Source: Thauera sp.
GTDB taxonomy: Bacteria > Pseudomonadota > Gammaproteobacteria > Burkholderiales > Rhodocyclaceae
Length of the DNA: 27,738 nt
Direction of reading: 5' to 3'
Assembly: GCA_003446655.1 (NCBI GenBank)
Contig: DMCZ01000096.1
Span: 1-27,738 of the forward strand
Shown here: in pieces, positions 1 through 8,114 of the stretch
Layout: each line of letters opens with the position of its first letter
Numbering within the stretch: position 1 is the first letter of the stretch
Translations under genes and position numbers: made by a program
The notes under the pieces: model-generated
Told to the model about the DNA's origin: nothing
What the model saw: the letters and a program-made list of their open reading frames with translations, nothing else
Databases searched by the model: none

Positions 1-21
1 CGAGCCCAGGTCGGGGAGCCA
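1..21 (+). tRNA. 3' end of a tRNA, probably tRNA-Asn (partial)
   Basis: The first 21 bases read as the end of a tRNA: the second half of a T-loop (CGAGC), the 3' arm of the T-stem (CCAGG), a seven-base acceptor strand (TCGGGGA), discriminator G and an encoded CCA at 19-21. Discriminator G and the GGGGAG-CCA ending fit bacterial tRNA-Asn. The anticodon lies outside the window, so the identity is inferred. An intrinsic terminator follows 16 bases later. Confidence 0.8.
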
Positions 22-37
22 GCAACACCAAGCAGAG

Positions 38-65
38 AAGCCAATCCTCCGGGGTTGGCTTTTTT
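38..65 (+). terminator. Rho-independent terminator of the tRNA
   Basis: AAGCCAA (38-44) pairs with TTGGCTT (55-61). The stem can extend inwards through a T-G wobble and two C-G pairs, leaving a four-base loop. A run of six T follows at 60-65. This is a textbook intrinsic terminator placed right after the tRNA end. Confidence 0.85.
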
Positions 66-66
66 G

Positions 67-379
67 TTGGTCGCCGCACAACGAAGACGTCACTGGCGAC
101 CTGCCGGAAACGCGAGTTCGTCGCCGGAGACTTCAAGCTCTCCATCCATTGCGCGGCCGATGACCGGCTGAAACACGACGCGTCCGAGCGGCACGACCTG
201 AATTTGCAGCGACTTATCGCCCCGCACTGCCATCGAATCGATACAGCGGAGCGCCGATCACGGAACCGACGTTCGTTGATGCGCTTGCCGCCGGCCTCCG
301 GCGCAGACATGCGCGAGTGCGCGCGCCCCCGCTAGAATCGGACTTCAACATCCCTGCGCCGCAGCCACAGGAGGTAGCG
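67..379. other. Intergenic stretch without a convincing gene
   Basis: About 310 bases between the tRNA terminator and the lipoprotein gene. On the minus strand there is an open frame of 47 codons (90-233, ATG start) with no visible ribosome binding site and no recognisable product; I do not call it a gene. A TAGAAT hexamer at 333-338 could be the -10 element of the lipoprotein promoter, but I see no good -35 partner. No repeat or integrase remnant was seen next to the tRNA. Confidence 0.5.
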
Positions 380-1009
380 ATGAAGCTGATGCGTGTTGCA
401 ATCCCCCTCGTGCTTGTTGTTCTTGTGGTGCTGACCGGCTGCGCGACCGCGCGAATGGATAGCCAGTGGGTGGACAGGACCTTTCATGATGGCTTCGGTG
501 CCGGAAGCCGGGTGTTTGTCGCCTGCGAGACCGGCGATGACAGCCTGCGCCGCCTGTGCGAGGACGCTTGGGTCCAGCGCATGCGTTCCGAAGGCATCGT
601 GGTGATCCGGAGCTACGCGCCGGGCGGCGTGGCGGGCGAGGCCATCGGCAACGCCGAGCTCGTCGAGCGCGCGGCGCGCGCCACCAGCGCGACTGCAATG
701 ATCCGGATGAAGCTCGCGACGGGCAGCCACCCGGTATTCCAGCCCGGCCCCCAGGTCGGTTTCGGCATCGGAGGCGGCAGTGGCGGTTTCAGTTACGGCG
801 GGATCGGGATCTCGATGCCGATCGGCGGTGGCAGCGTGAGCCCGCGCCGGGAGATGGCCTCGAGTACCACGCTGACGGACCTGCACCGCGGCTCGGTGGT
901 GTGGTCGGGTGGCGCACGCGCCCAGGTCGACGGCGACGCCGGCATTCAGGTGTCGGCGCTCGCGCGCGTCACCGTGGATGCAATGAAACAGGCGGGCGTG
1001 ATCCGCTGA
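380..1009 (+). CDS. Putative lipoprotein, DUF4136-like
   Basis: Predicted 209-residue exported lipoprotein. The start at 380 is chosen because AGGAGG (369-374) lies five bases upstream; an upstream ATG at 317 would add 21 residues in front of the signal peptide. The N-terminus has Lys/Arg, a hydrophobic run and a lipobox L-T-G-C, so Cys should be lipidated and the protein anchored in the envelope. The rest has alternating strand/helix patterns like the DUF4136 family, with an unusual glycine/serine-rich loop of about 30 residues in the second half. The function is unknown; the family name is by resemblance only. It sits 12 bases upstream of the DUF2238 gene, so the two are probably co-transcribed. 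Confidence 0.75.
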   Translation: MKLMRVAIPLVLVVLVVLTGCATARMDSQWVDRTFHDGFGAGSRVFVACETGDDSLRRLCEDAWVQRMRSEGIVVIRSYAPGGVAGEAIGNAELVERAARATSATAMIRMKLATGSHPVFQPGPQVGFGIGGGSGGFSYGGIGISMPIGGGSVSPRREMASSTTLTDLHRGSVVWSGGARAQVDGDAGIQVSALARVTVDAMKQAGVIR

Positions 1010-1021
1010 GTCCGCGCGGCC

Positions 1022-1651
1022 ATGAAGCTGCCGGTCGCCCTGCTCTTCGCCGTCCTCGCCGCCCTCGTGGCCTCGGGCGTCTCACCCCACGACCGCGGCG
1101 TGTGGTGGGCGGAGGTCATGCCGGTGCTGATCGCCGTACCGATCCTCGTCGCCAGCGCGCGGCGCTTCCCGCTGACGCCGCTCGCCTATTGCCTGATCGC
1201 CTTCTTCTCGCTGATCCTGATCCTCGGCGGCGCCTACACCTACGCGCGCGTTCCAATTGGTTTCGTGGTGCAGGACTGGTTCGATCTCGCGCGCAATCCC
1301 TACGACCGCTTCGGGCACTTCTTTCAGGGCGTCACCCCGGCCATCCTCGGCCGCGAACTGCTGCTGCGCACCTCGCCCCTGCGTCCCGGCAAGTGGCTGT
1401 TCTTCCTCGTCACGCTGAGCTGCCTGGGAATCAGCGCGCTCTATGAGCTCGTCGAGTGGGCATCGGCCGAGCTGTGGGCCGGTGGCGCGGTGGAGTTCCT
1501 CGGCACGCAGGGCGACCCGTGGGACGCGCAGGCCGACATGCTGATGGCGCTCACCGGCGCGATGCTGGCGCAGTGGCTGCTCGGCGGCATGCACGATCGC
1601 CAGCTCGCGCGGCTGGAGCGCGCCAGGGTCGGGACGCAAGTTGGAAGGTGA
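1022..1651 (+). CDS. DUF2238 (YjdF-like) inner-membrane protein
   Basis: A 209-residue protein with about six hydrophobic segments. Two signatures of the DUF2238/YjdF family are visible: YDRFGHFFQG followed by a P-A-x-x-x-R-E stretch in the middle, and LGTQGDPWDAQADM near the C-terminus. The length matches the family (about 200 residues). The conserved His, Asp and Glu residues near membrane ends suggest a polar or metal site, but no function is established. The ATG at 1022 follows the lipoprotein stop by 12 bases without a strong ribosome binding site, so translation may be coupled. A short imperfect hairpin (around 1657-1676, CCTCC/GGAGG core) follows the stop, without a T-run. Confidence 0.9.
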   Translation: MKLPVALLFAVLAALVASGVSPHDRGVWWAEVMPVLIAVPILVASARRFPLTPLAYCLIAFFSLILILGGAYTYARVPIGFVVQDWFDLARNPYDRFGHFFQGVTPAILGRELLLRTSPLRPGKWLFFLVTLSCLGISALYELVEWASAELWAGGAVEFLGTQGDPWDAQADMLMALTGAMLAQWLLGGMHDRQLARLERARVGTQVGR

Positions 1652-1765
1652 GGTGTAACGCCTCCGGGAGGAGCGTGAGAGGCTCGCCCCCACGTGCCGG
1701 CCTTCACCACCGGACCTCGCCCACGGTGACCGCCCCGCATTGCAGGCGATCACCGTGCAAAGCGC

Positions 1766-4195
1766 TCAAACCCCGTGCCGGCGCCGGTGCTGCCGCGCCC
1801 CCGCCGAACCTTCCGCGTCCGAATACGCATGCCGCGCGGCCGTCATCTCCGCCAGCACGGTCGCCACCTTGTGGTTGAGCGTGCCCTTGGGGATCACGCC
1901 CTTGGCATCAGGCTCGCCCGCCTCGACGCCGGTCAGCACGGTCATCGCCTCGTCGACCGTCTTCACCGCATGGATGTGGAAACGCCCGTCGGCGGCGGCC
2001 TGCACGACGTCCTCGCGCAACATCAGGTGGCGCACGCTGGCGGCCGGGATCACCACGCCGTGCGAGCCATCCAGCCCGCGTGCCGCGCACAGGTCGAAGA
2101 AGCCCTCGATCTTCTCGTTAACGCCGCCGATGACCTGCACCTCGCCGAACTGGTTCACCGAGCCGGTGATCGCAAAGCGCTGCTGGATCGGGATCTGCGT
2201 CAGCGCCGACAGCAGCGCGCACAGCTCGGCGAGCGAGGCCGAGTCGCCCTCGACCGGCGCGTACGACTGCTCGAACACCAGGCTCGCAGACAGCGACAGG
2301 GGCTGGTGGCGGGCATAGCGCGCGGCGAGGAAGGCAGACAGGATCAGCACGCCCTTGGAGTGGATGGCGCCGCCGAGTTCGGTCTCGCGCTCGATGTCGA
2401 CCACGTCGCCCTCGCCCATGCGCACCGTGGCGGTGATGCGTACCGGGTGACCGAAGAGCTCGCCGGCGAGCTCCACCACGACCAGGCCGTTGATCTGTCC
2501 GGCGCGCTCGCCCTCGGTCGAGATCAGCGTCGTGCCCTCGAGGATGGACTCGCGCACCCGCGTCGGATAACGGTTGCAGCGCCGCTCGCGCGCGGCGAGC
2601 GCGTCCTCGACCTCGGCCCGGCTGGTGGCCGACAGCCCCTTGCGGCGGGCATGGAAGTCGGCCTCGCGCATCAGGTCCGAGAGCGCGCGGGTGTTCAGCG
2701 ACAGGCGGCCCGAGTCCTCCGCCAGGCGCGAGGCTTCCTCGACCAGGCGCGCGACGCCGCTGCGATGCACCGGCAGCAGCTTCGCGCCCCGCGCGAGCAG
2801 CGCCATCAGGCGCGCGTACTCGCATTCGTTCTCGGGCGTGCGCGGGATGTCGTCGTTGAAGTCGGCGGCGACCTTGAACAGGTCGGCGAACTCGGGGTCG
2901 TGCTCCATCAGCAGGTAATACACCTCGCGGTCACCGATCAGCACCACCTTCAGCGCGCTCGGCACCGCCTCGGGCTCCAGCGTCAACGCGCCGCTCCAGC
3001 CCTGCGCCTCGGCCGGCGGCTCGATGCGGATCTCGCCCGCGCGCAGACAGCGCTTGAGGCCTTCCCAGGCGAAGGGCTGCGACAGCAGGCGTTCGGCATC
3101 CAGCACCAGATAGCCGCCATTTGCGCGATGCAGGGCGCCGGCGCGGATCAGGTTGAAATGGCTGACCTGGTTGCCCTGCTGCACGATGTGCTCGATGCGG
3201 CCGATCAGGTTGCCGTAACCGGGGTTGTTCTCGAACACCACCGGGGCGCCCTGCGAGGCGGCGTGATCGACCAGCAGCTTGACCTGGTAGCGGTGGTAGC
3301 GGGTGTTCTCCTCCGGCTCGGGCGCCTCCTCGTCCTCCTCGTCGAGCATGGTGCCGCGTACCGCGCTGTCGAGCACGTCGCGCTCGACAGCGTCGAGGAA
3401 GGCCAGCACCTCAGGCAGATCCTCGTGCGCCTCGCGCACCTCGCGCAGCAGGTGGGCGAGCGCGGGGCCGAGCACCTCGCGCTCGGCGCGGTCGATCGAC
3501 TCGCGCACCGACTTGCGCCAGCCGGGGAAGTCGTTGAGCAGGTCCTCGAGGCGATCGCTCCATTGGCCGATGCGGGCCTCGATCGCCTTGCGCTCATCTT
3601 CGGGGAGGGACTCGAAGGCCTCGGGCGACATTGCCTCGCCCTCCCGGGTGGGCGCGAACACGAAACCCTCGGGCGTCTGCAGCAGCGAGATACCTTCGGC
3701 GCCGCAGGCCTGGCCGAGCTCGCGCAGCGCCGCCTCCTCGCGCGCCTTGAGCGCGCTCTGCAGCGACTCCACACGCTCGACGTGCGCATCGCTGTCGAGC
3801 GCGGCGCCGAGCGCCGGACCCAGATCACGGATGAAGGTCTGCATGCGCGTGCGCAGTGCCCCGCCGCGCCCGGCCGGCAGCGTCAGCAGCCTGGGCCTGA
3901 GCGGCTCGTCAAAGTTGTGCAGATAGCACAGGTCGGGCGGGACCGGCTCGCTCGCTGCGCGATCGCGAAGCAGGCGAAAGGTGGTGGCGTGCTTGCCGCT
4001 GCCTGCATCGCCGAGCACGAAGACGTGGTAGCCGGTGTGGCCCATCGCCAGGCCGAAGCGGATCGCCTCGACCGCGCGCTCCTGGCCAAGGTCGCCGGCG
4101 TGGTCGGAGAGGGAGTCGGTGGTTTCGAAGCTGAAGCAGGCGGGGTCGCAGCGCTTGCGTAATGCCGTTGAAGGCAGCGGCACGAGATCGGCCAT
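1766..4195 (-). CDS. Lon-like ATP-dependent protease (YcbZ/LonH type)
   Basis: An 809-residue cytosolic AAA+ protein with a C-terminal Lon (S16) peptidase domain. Walker A is GDAGSGK (62-68) and a Walker B-like YLVLDAE lies in the central part. A long Glu/Arg-rich helical insert of about residues 130-290 separates the halves of the ATPase region. The peptidase domain carries Ser652 in E-G-D-S-A-S and Lys695 in N-E-K-I-E-G; the 43-residue spacing equals that of the E. coli Lon Ser-Lys dyad. There is no N-terminal LON substrate domain, so this is the YcbZ-type family and not canonical Lon. Start at 4195: AGGAG lies 12 bases upstream. Divergent from moaA. Substrates are unknown. Confidence 0.93.
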   Translation of the reverse strand: MADLVPLPSTALRKRCDPACFSFETTDSLSDHAGDLGQERAVEAIRFGLAMGHTGYHVFVLGDAGSGKHATTFRLLRDRAASEPVPPDLCYLHNFDEPLRPRLLTLPAGRGGALRTRMQTFIRDLGPALGAALDSDAHVERVESLQSALKAREEAALRELGQACGAEGISLLQTPEGFVFAPTREGEAMSPEAFESLPEDERKAIEARIGQWSDRLEDLLNDFPGWRKSVRESIDRAEREVLGPALAHLLREVREAHEDLPEVLAFLDAVERDVLDSAVRGTMLDEEDEEAPEPEENTRYHRYQVKLLVDHAASQGAPVVFENNPGYGNLIGRIEHIVQQGNQVSHFNLIRAGALHRANGGYLVLDAERLLSQPFAWEGLKRCLRAGEIRIEPPAEAQGWSGALTLEPEAVPSALKVVLIGDREVYYLLMEHDPEFADLFKVAADFNDDIPRTPENECEYARLMALLARGAKLLPVHRSGVARLVEEASRLAEDSGRLSLNTRALSDLMREADFHARRKGLSATSRAEVEDALAARERRCNRYPTRVRESILEGTTLISTEGERAGQINGLVVVELAGELFGHPVRITATVRMGEGDVVDIERETELGGAIHSKGVLILSAFLAARYARHQPLSLSASLVFEQSYAPVEGDSASLAELCALLSALTQIPIQQRFAITGSVNQFGEVQVIGGVNEKIEGFFDLCAARGLDGSHGVVIPAASVRHLMLREDVVQAAADGRFHIHAVKTVDEAMTVLTGVEAGEPDAKGVIPKGTLNHKVATVLAEMTAARHAYSDAEGSAGARQHRRRHGV

Positions 4196-4212
4196 GTTTG
4201 ATTTTTCTCCTG

Positions 4213-4227
4213 GTGCCAGATTGGCAC
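4213..4227. promoter_or_regulatory. Inverted repeat in the leader of the Lon-like gene
   Basis: GTGCCA-GAT-TGGCAC is a perfect 6+6 inverted repeat. It is just upstream of the AGGAG ribosome binding site of the minus-strand protease gene and just downstream of a possible -10 (TATCAT on the minus strand, 4236-4241). It could be an operator, or a hairpin that controls access to the ribosome binding site. Confidence 0.4.
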
Positions 4228-4304
4228 GGAGCGCAATGATACACCTCGCACTGCAGCCGCCCGAGGCCCCGCCCGGTAAAGACCCGCACCCGCCGAACCT
4301 CGTC

Positions 4305-4333
4305 TTGCGCCGCGCTGTCTACCTGCCGATAAT
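4305..4333 (+). promoter_or_regulatory. Possible sigma70 promoter of moaA
   Basis: TTGCGC (4305-4310), a 17-base spacer and GATAAT (4328-4333) lie 26 bases before the moaA ATG. The -10 is a good match and the -35 only half matches. No molybdenum-cofactor riboswitch fold is evident in this short region. Confidence 0.45.
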
Positions 4334-4359
4334 CCCGCAACGCCAACCCGCCGCCGAAC

Positions 4360-5439
4360 ATGAAAGTCATCCCGATTCAGCAGGCTGCGTCCGCAATCGT
4401 AACCCCGCGCACGGAGGCCGCTCCACCACCCGGCGAATCGCTGCGCGACCGCCGCGGGCGTAGCGTGCGCGACCTGCGCATCTCGGTCACCGACCGCTGC
4501 AACTTCCGCTGCGTGTACTGCATGCCGCGCGAGGTGTTCGGGGATGACTACCCCTTCCTGCCGCGGCGCGAGCTGCTCAGCTTCGAGGAGATCGTGCGCG
4601 TGGCGAGCCTGTTCGTCGCCCGCGGTGTGCGCAAGCTCCGCATCACCGGCGGAGAGCCGCTGCTGCGCAAGGATATCGAGCGCCTGATCGAGATGCTCGC
4701 GCGTTTGCCTGGCGTGGAGATCACGCTCACCACCAACGGCGTCCTCCTGCCCAAGCTCGCGCGCAGGCTGAAGGACGCGGGTCTGCATCGGGTGACGGTC
4801 AGCCTTGACGCACTCGACGACGCACTGTTCCGGCAGATGAACGACGCCAACTATCCCGTCGAAAAGGTGCTCGAAGGCATCGAGTCGGCGCGGGCGGCCG
4901 GACTCGGCCCGATCAAGGTCAACATGGTCGTCAAGCGCGGCACCAACGATGGCGACATCGAGGCCATGGCCACGCATTTCCGCCACAGCGGGCACATCCT
5001 GCGCTTCATCGAGTTCATGGACGTGGGCGCCTCCAATGGCTGGAAGATGGACGAGGTTCTGCCCTCTCGTGAGGTAATCGCCCGCATCGACCGCCTTTTC
5101 CCGCTCGAGCCCATCGACCCGAACTACGAAGGCGAGGTCGCCGAGCGCTGGCGATACAAGGACGGCGCCGGTGAGATCGGCGTGATTTCCTCGGTTACCC
5201 AGGCCTTCTGCGCAAGCTGTACCCGCATCCGGCTGTCGACCGAGGGCAAGCTCTACACCTGCCTGTTTGCCCAGCACGGTCACGACCTGCGCGCATTGCT
5301 GCGCGAGGGCGCCGACGATGCCCGGATCGACGCAGCGATCGCCCATGTCTGGCAGCAGCGCGACGATCGCTACTCCGAGATCCGCACGGCTGAGACCGCC
5401 TCGCTGCGCAAGATCGAAATGTCCTACATCGGCGGCTGA
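4360..5439 (+). CDS. moaA: GTP 3',8-cyclase MoaA
   Basis: Radical SAM enzyme for the first step of molybdenum cofactor synthesis: it turns GTP into (8S)-3',8-cyclo-7,8-dihydro-GTP in the cytosol. The 359-residue protein has the radical SAM motif C47-x3-C51-x2-C54, the SAM-binding TGGEPLLR stretch, a second 4Fe-4S site from C284, C287 and C301, and the C-terminal Gly-Gly required for activity. About 30 extra N-terminal residues precede the conserved R-D-L-R-I-S-V-T-D start; other family members often lack these, so the true start is slightly uncertain. Monocistronic here: divergent from the Lon-like gene and convergent with yceI. moaC and other moa genes are not in the window. Confidence 0.97.
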   Translation: MKVIPIQQAASAIVTPRTEAAPPPGESLRDRRGRSVRDLRISVTDRCNFRCVYCMPREVFGDDYPFLPRRELLSFEEIVRVASLFVARGVRKLRITGGEPLLRKDIERLIEMLARLPGVEITLTTNGVLLPKLARRLKDAGLHRVTVSLDALDDALFRQMNDANYPVEKVLEGIESARAAGLGPIKVNMVVKRGTNDGDIEAMATHFRHSGHILRFIEFMDVGASNGWKMDEVLPSREVIARIDRLFPLEPIDPNYEGEVAERWRYKDGAGEIGVISSVTQAFCASCTRIRLSTEGKLYTCLFAQHGHDLRALLREGADDARIDAAIAHVWQQRDDRYSEIRTAETASLRKIEMSYIGG

Positions 5440-5472
5440 GCCGCGCACGCCCAGGCGCGACCCGCCGCCTGC

Positions 5473-6096
5473 TCAGTCCCGCGTTGCCTCGAGTTCGAAG
5501 CTGAGCAGGACCTCGTCGCCGACCATGCCACGATCAACCCCGTAGGTCATGCCCCACTGACTGCGCTGCAGGGTAGTGCGCGCCGAGATACCGAGCGTGT
5601 GCTTGCGATGGCCGAAGGGATACGTCGCCGCCTTGTTCAGGGACACCTCCAGCGTCACGGGATGAGTCTGACCGAGCAGCGTGAGCTTGCCGCTCAGGCG
5701 GCCATCGAGCCGACCATCGTTCTCCATCACCGCCTCGAAGCCGGTCGCCTCGAACACGATCTCGGGGTAGCGCCCGGCGTCGAGAAAGTCGCTGTCGCGC
5801 ACATGCCGATCGCGTGCCTTGTGGTTGCTGAACACACTCTCCGCAGCCACCACCACCCGTCCCGACGTCAAGGTGCGCGTCTTCTCGTCGTAGACGAAGC
5901 TGCCCTCGCCCTTGAGGAACATGCCAATCACATCCGCATAGCCGAGATGATCAACCTGGAATCCGATCGAGAAATGATCCGGATCGATCGTGTAGGTGCG
6001 CGGCTCCGCCCAGGCCGGGCCGCCTGCGCTCGCAAGCAGAAGCACGCCCGCGGCCAGCAGCGGGCGCAGGGCGGGATGAGCGGCTACGGTATTCAT
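5473..6096 (-). CDS. YceI-family periplasmic protein
   Basis: A 207-residue precursor with a signal peptide (hydrophobic core, then A-W-A before Glu, cut near residue 30) and a lipocalin-like YceI domain that binds isoprenoid-type lipids in known members. Typical strings are Y-T-I-D-P-D-H-F at the start of the mature protein, S-R-R/S-G-x-V-V-V strands in the middle and a closing L-x-F-E-L-E-A. Start 6096 is chosen because GGAGG lies eight bases upstream; a TTG at 6111 would put the ribosome binding site inside the gene. It lies 48 bases downstream of the phosphatidyltransferase gene on the same strand, so the two may share a transcript. Confidence 0.93.
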   Translation of the reverse strand: MNTVAAHPALRPLLAAGVLLLASAGGPAWAEPRTYTIDPDHFSIGFQVDHLGYADVIGMFLKGEGSFVYDEKTRTLTSGRVVVAAESVFSNHKARDRHVRDSDFLDAGRYPEIVFEATGFEAVMENDGRLDGRLSGKLTLLGQTHPVTLEVSLNKAATYPFGHRKHTLGISARTTLQRSQWGMTYGVDRGMVGDEVLLSFELEATRD

Positions 6097-6144
6097 CGTC
6101 TCTTCCTCCAAGGTGATTGGTCAGGCCTCAAGTATTGAATTGCG

Positions 6145-6879
6145 TCACCCGCGGCCGTTGGCGTAGCGCCAGCGCACATCGGCCGCAAAGGAGCCTGTCA
6201 GCAAGCCAAGCGCCAGCGCGAGAAGCGGCACCGCGACCTGCGCTTCTACCGCCGGCAAAAGGCACAGCAGCAGGCTGACAACCTGCCAGACGCACACCAG
6301 CTTGCGCCGCCGGCTCTCGGGCAAGGGGCCATCCAGCCACCGCCAGACACGCATCGCGGCGACGAACGCATAGCGCATTGCACCGATTGCAAGCACCCAG
6401 CTGCCCGCCTTCTCCATCGCCAGCAGGTGAACGCAAAGGACCAGGATCAGGAAGGCGTCGAGCTCCATGTCGAAGCGCGCCCCGAAGGCGCTGCTGCAGC
6501 GCCAGCGCCGCGCCACCCAGCCATCGACGCCATCGAGCGCAAGGGCCAGCGCGGCCACTGCGGCAACCCACGTCGCGTGCTGCTGCACCCACGCCGGCGC
6601 CGCAAGCGTCCCCGCCACCAGCGCCACCAGCACGGCACGGCCCAGGGTCACCCGGTTCGCCGGCCCCAACGGCCGGCGCAGATCGGGCCACTGGTGCAGG
6701 ATCGCCGCGCATACGACAAGCAGCACGCCCGCCGCTGCCCATATCGCCTGATGGGGCAGGTCGACAAGCTTCGCGCCCAGCGCGGACAGCGCAACCAGCA
6801 TCACAAGCGCGGCAATCAGCTCCCGCACTGCGATCGGCACCGACCCGCCCCGCGACGCACATTCACCCCCCTCGGTCAT
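6145..6879 (-). CDS. CDP-alcohol phosphatidyltransferase family protein
   Basis: Integral membrane enzyme family that moves a phospho-alcohol group from a CDP-linked donor to an acceptor alcohol. The 244-residue protein has the complete signature DG-x2-AR-x8-G-x3-D-x3-D at 119-141 (D119, G133, D137, D141), an upstream N-R-V-T-L-G-R stretch at 75-81, and about six to seven hydrophobic segments. The divalent-metal active site therefore looks intact. The substrate is unknown. It is divergent from the pterin-like cluster starting at 7071, and the only lipid-synthesis gene near it is the flippase-like gene, so I infer that it attaches a phospho-alcohol to the cluster product or its lipid carrier. 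The start at 6879 has a purine-rich GAGGGG just upstream. Confidence 0.88.
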   Translation of the reverse strand: MTEGGECASRGGSVPIAVRELIAALVMLVALSALGAKLVDLPHQAIWAAAGVLLVVCAAILHQWPDLRRPLGPANRVTLGRAVLVALVAGTLAAPAWVQQHATWVAAVAALALALDGVDGWVARRWRCSSAFGARFDMELDAFLILVLCVHLLAMEKAGSWVLAIGAMRYAFVAAMRVWRWLDGPLPESRRRKLVCVWQVVSLLLCLLPAVEAQVAVPLLALALGLLTGSFAADVRWRYANGRG

Positions 6880-7070
6880 TCCTGCCCCTCGCCCCGTAGC
6901 CCTTTCCTCGGCGCCCGCGCTCGTGCACGCCTGATAACATGACCGCTTCGATCATCCGCCGCGACAAAGGGTTCGCACAAGCGCCGCGCACGCCCCTACT
7001 CGTCCTTGCCGCGCCTCGTGCGCAGGATGAACCGAATGAGACACACCACATTCGATCCGAGGACCCCCGG

Positions 7071-8114
7071 ATGCCGGAAACCAATCTCGCCTTCTGGACT
7101 GCAAGCCCCGGCTGCGGCGAGCTGCGCCCTGTAACCGTGCGCCCGCCAGCTGCGGGCGAGGTCCTCGTTCGCAGCCTCTACGGCGCCGTAAGCCGGGGCA
7201 CCGAGAGCCTCGTCTTTCGCGGCGAGGTTCCCGAGAGTGAATACCAGCGCATGCGCGCGCCCTTTCAGGAAGGCGAGTTCCCCGGGCCGGTGAAGTACGG
7301 CTATATCAGCGTCGGCATCGTCGAGGACGGCGTCGGCCCCGAGGCGGCTGCCCTGCGCGGTCGGATGGTGTTCTGCCTGCACCCGCACCAGACGCGCTAC
7401 GTGGTGCCCGCGCGTGCGGTGATCCCGCTCCCCCCCGGCGTGCCAGCTGCGCGTGCGGTGCTGGCGGCGAACATGGAGACCGCGATCAATGCCTGCTGGG
7501 ATGGACGGCCAGCGGTCGGTGACCACATCGCGGTCGTCGGCGCGGGCGTAGTGGGTAGCCTGGTCGCCTCACTGTGCGCAGCCATTCCCGGTACCGAGGT
7601 CCAGCTGATCGACATCGATCCCGGACGCGCACGACTCGCCGCTGCGCTCGGGCTCGCCCACCGCCTGCCTGCTGCAGCGCACGGCGACTGCGACCTCGTC
7701 TTCCACGCCAGCGGCCACCCCGCAGGGCTCGCCACGGCGCTCGAGCTGGCCGGGCAGGAGGCGACGGTGATCGAGATGAGCTGGTACGGGCGCGCTTCCG
7801 TACCCCTGCCCCTGGGCGGCGCGTTCCACGCTCGCCGGCTCAACATCAAATCCAGTCAGGTCGGCCACATCCCGCCGCAGCAAGGCCCGCGCTGGGCCTA
7901 TCGCCGGCGCATGGAACTCGCGCTGTCCATGCTCGTCGATCCCCGGCTCGACGCGCTCATCAGTGGCGAGACCGATTTCCAGGATCTCCCCGCGCTGATG
8001 CAGCGCCTCGCCTACGCGCCGGCAGGGGCCCTGTGCGAGCGCATTCGCTATCCCGGCATCGGCAGCCATGACACCCCCAACACGACTTCCGGAGACGCTT
8101 CATGTACAGCCTGA
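7071..8114 (+). CDS. Zinc-less medium-chain dehydrogenase-like protein
   Basis: A 347-residue MDR-superfamily oxidoreductase. The Rossmann motif is GAGVVG (157-162), followed by L-I-D-I-D (acidic residue at 181), which favours NAD(H). The usual G-x-C-G-T-D zinc-ligand segment is replaced by G-A-V-S-R-G-T-E (38-45), the G-H-E motif by K-Y-G-Y (75-78), and the four-cysteine structural zinc lobe is missing. This resembles BchC-like dehydrogenases more than alcohol dehydrogenases. Start 7071 is chosen because GAGG precedes it at a nine-base spacing and homologues usually begin close to this point; an ATG at 6939 would add 44 unlikely residues. The gene runs into the PTPS-like gene with a 13-base overlap, a sign of a tight operon. 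The substrate is unknown. Confidence 0.82.
   Translation: MPETNLAFWTASPGCGELRPVTVRPPAAGEVLVRSLYGAVSRGTESLVFRGEVPESEYQRMRAPFQEGEFPGPVKYGYISVGIVEDGVGPEAAALRGRMVFCLHPHQTRYVVPARAVIPLPPGVPAARAVLAANMETAINACWDGRPAVGDHIAVVGAGVVGSLVASLCAAIPGTEVQLIDIDPGRARLAAALGLAHRLPAAAHGDCDLVFHASGHPAGLATALELAGQEATVIEMSWYGRASVPLPLGGAFHARRLNIKSSQVGHIPPQQGPRWAYRRRMELALSMLVDPRLDALISGETDFQDLPALMQRLAYAPAGALCERIRYPGIGSHDTPNTTSGDASCTA

Noticed and set aside
90..233. A 47-codon minus-strand frame after the tRNA terminator
   Set aside because: No ribosome binding site and no recognisable product; short frames are common by chance at this GC content.
1..380. Integration site or island boundary at the tRNA
   Set aside because: The tRNA end is intact, but no integrase, direct repeat of the tRNA end or composition change is visible in the window.
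1775..4162. A 795-codon open frame on the + strand
   Set aside because: Antisense shadow of the Lon-like protease; no domain or signal is recognisable in it.
4360..5439. moaA as part of the GTP-derived locus
   Set aside because: It uses GTP too, but it is separated by the convergent yceI gene and has a well-known role in molybdenum cofactor synthesis.
3883..5448. A 521-codon open frame on the minus strand across the moaA region
   Set aside because: Shadow of moaA, which has complete Fe-S motifs on the other strand, running on into the Lon-like gene in a different frame.
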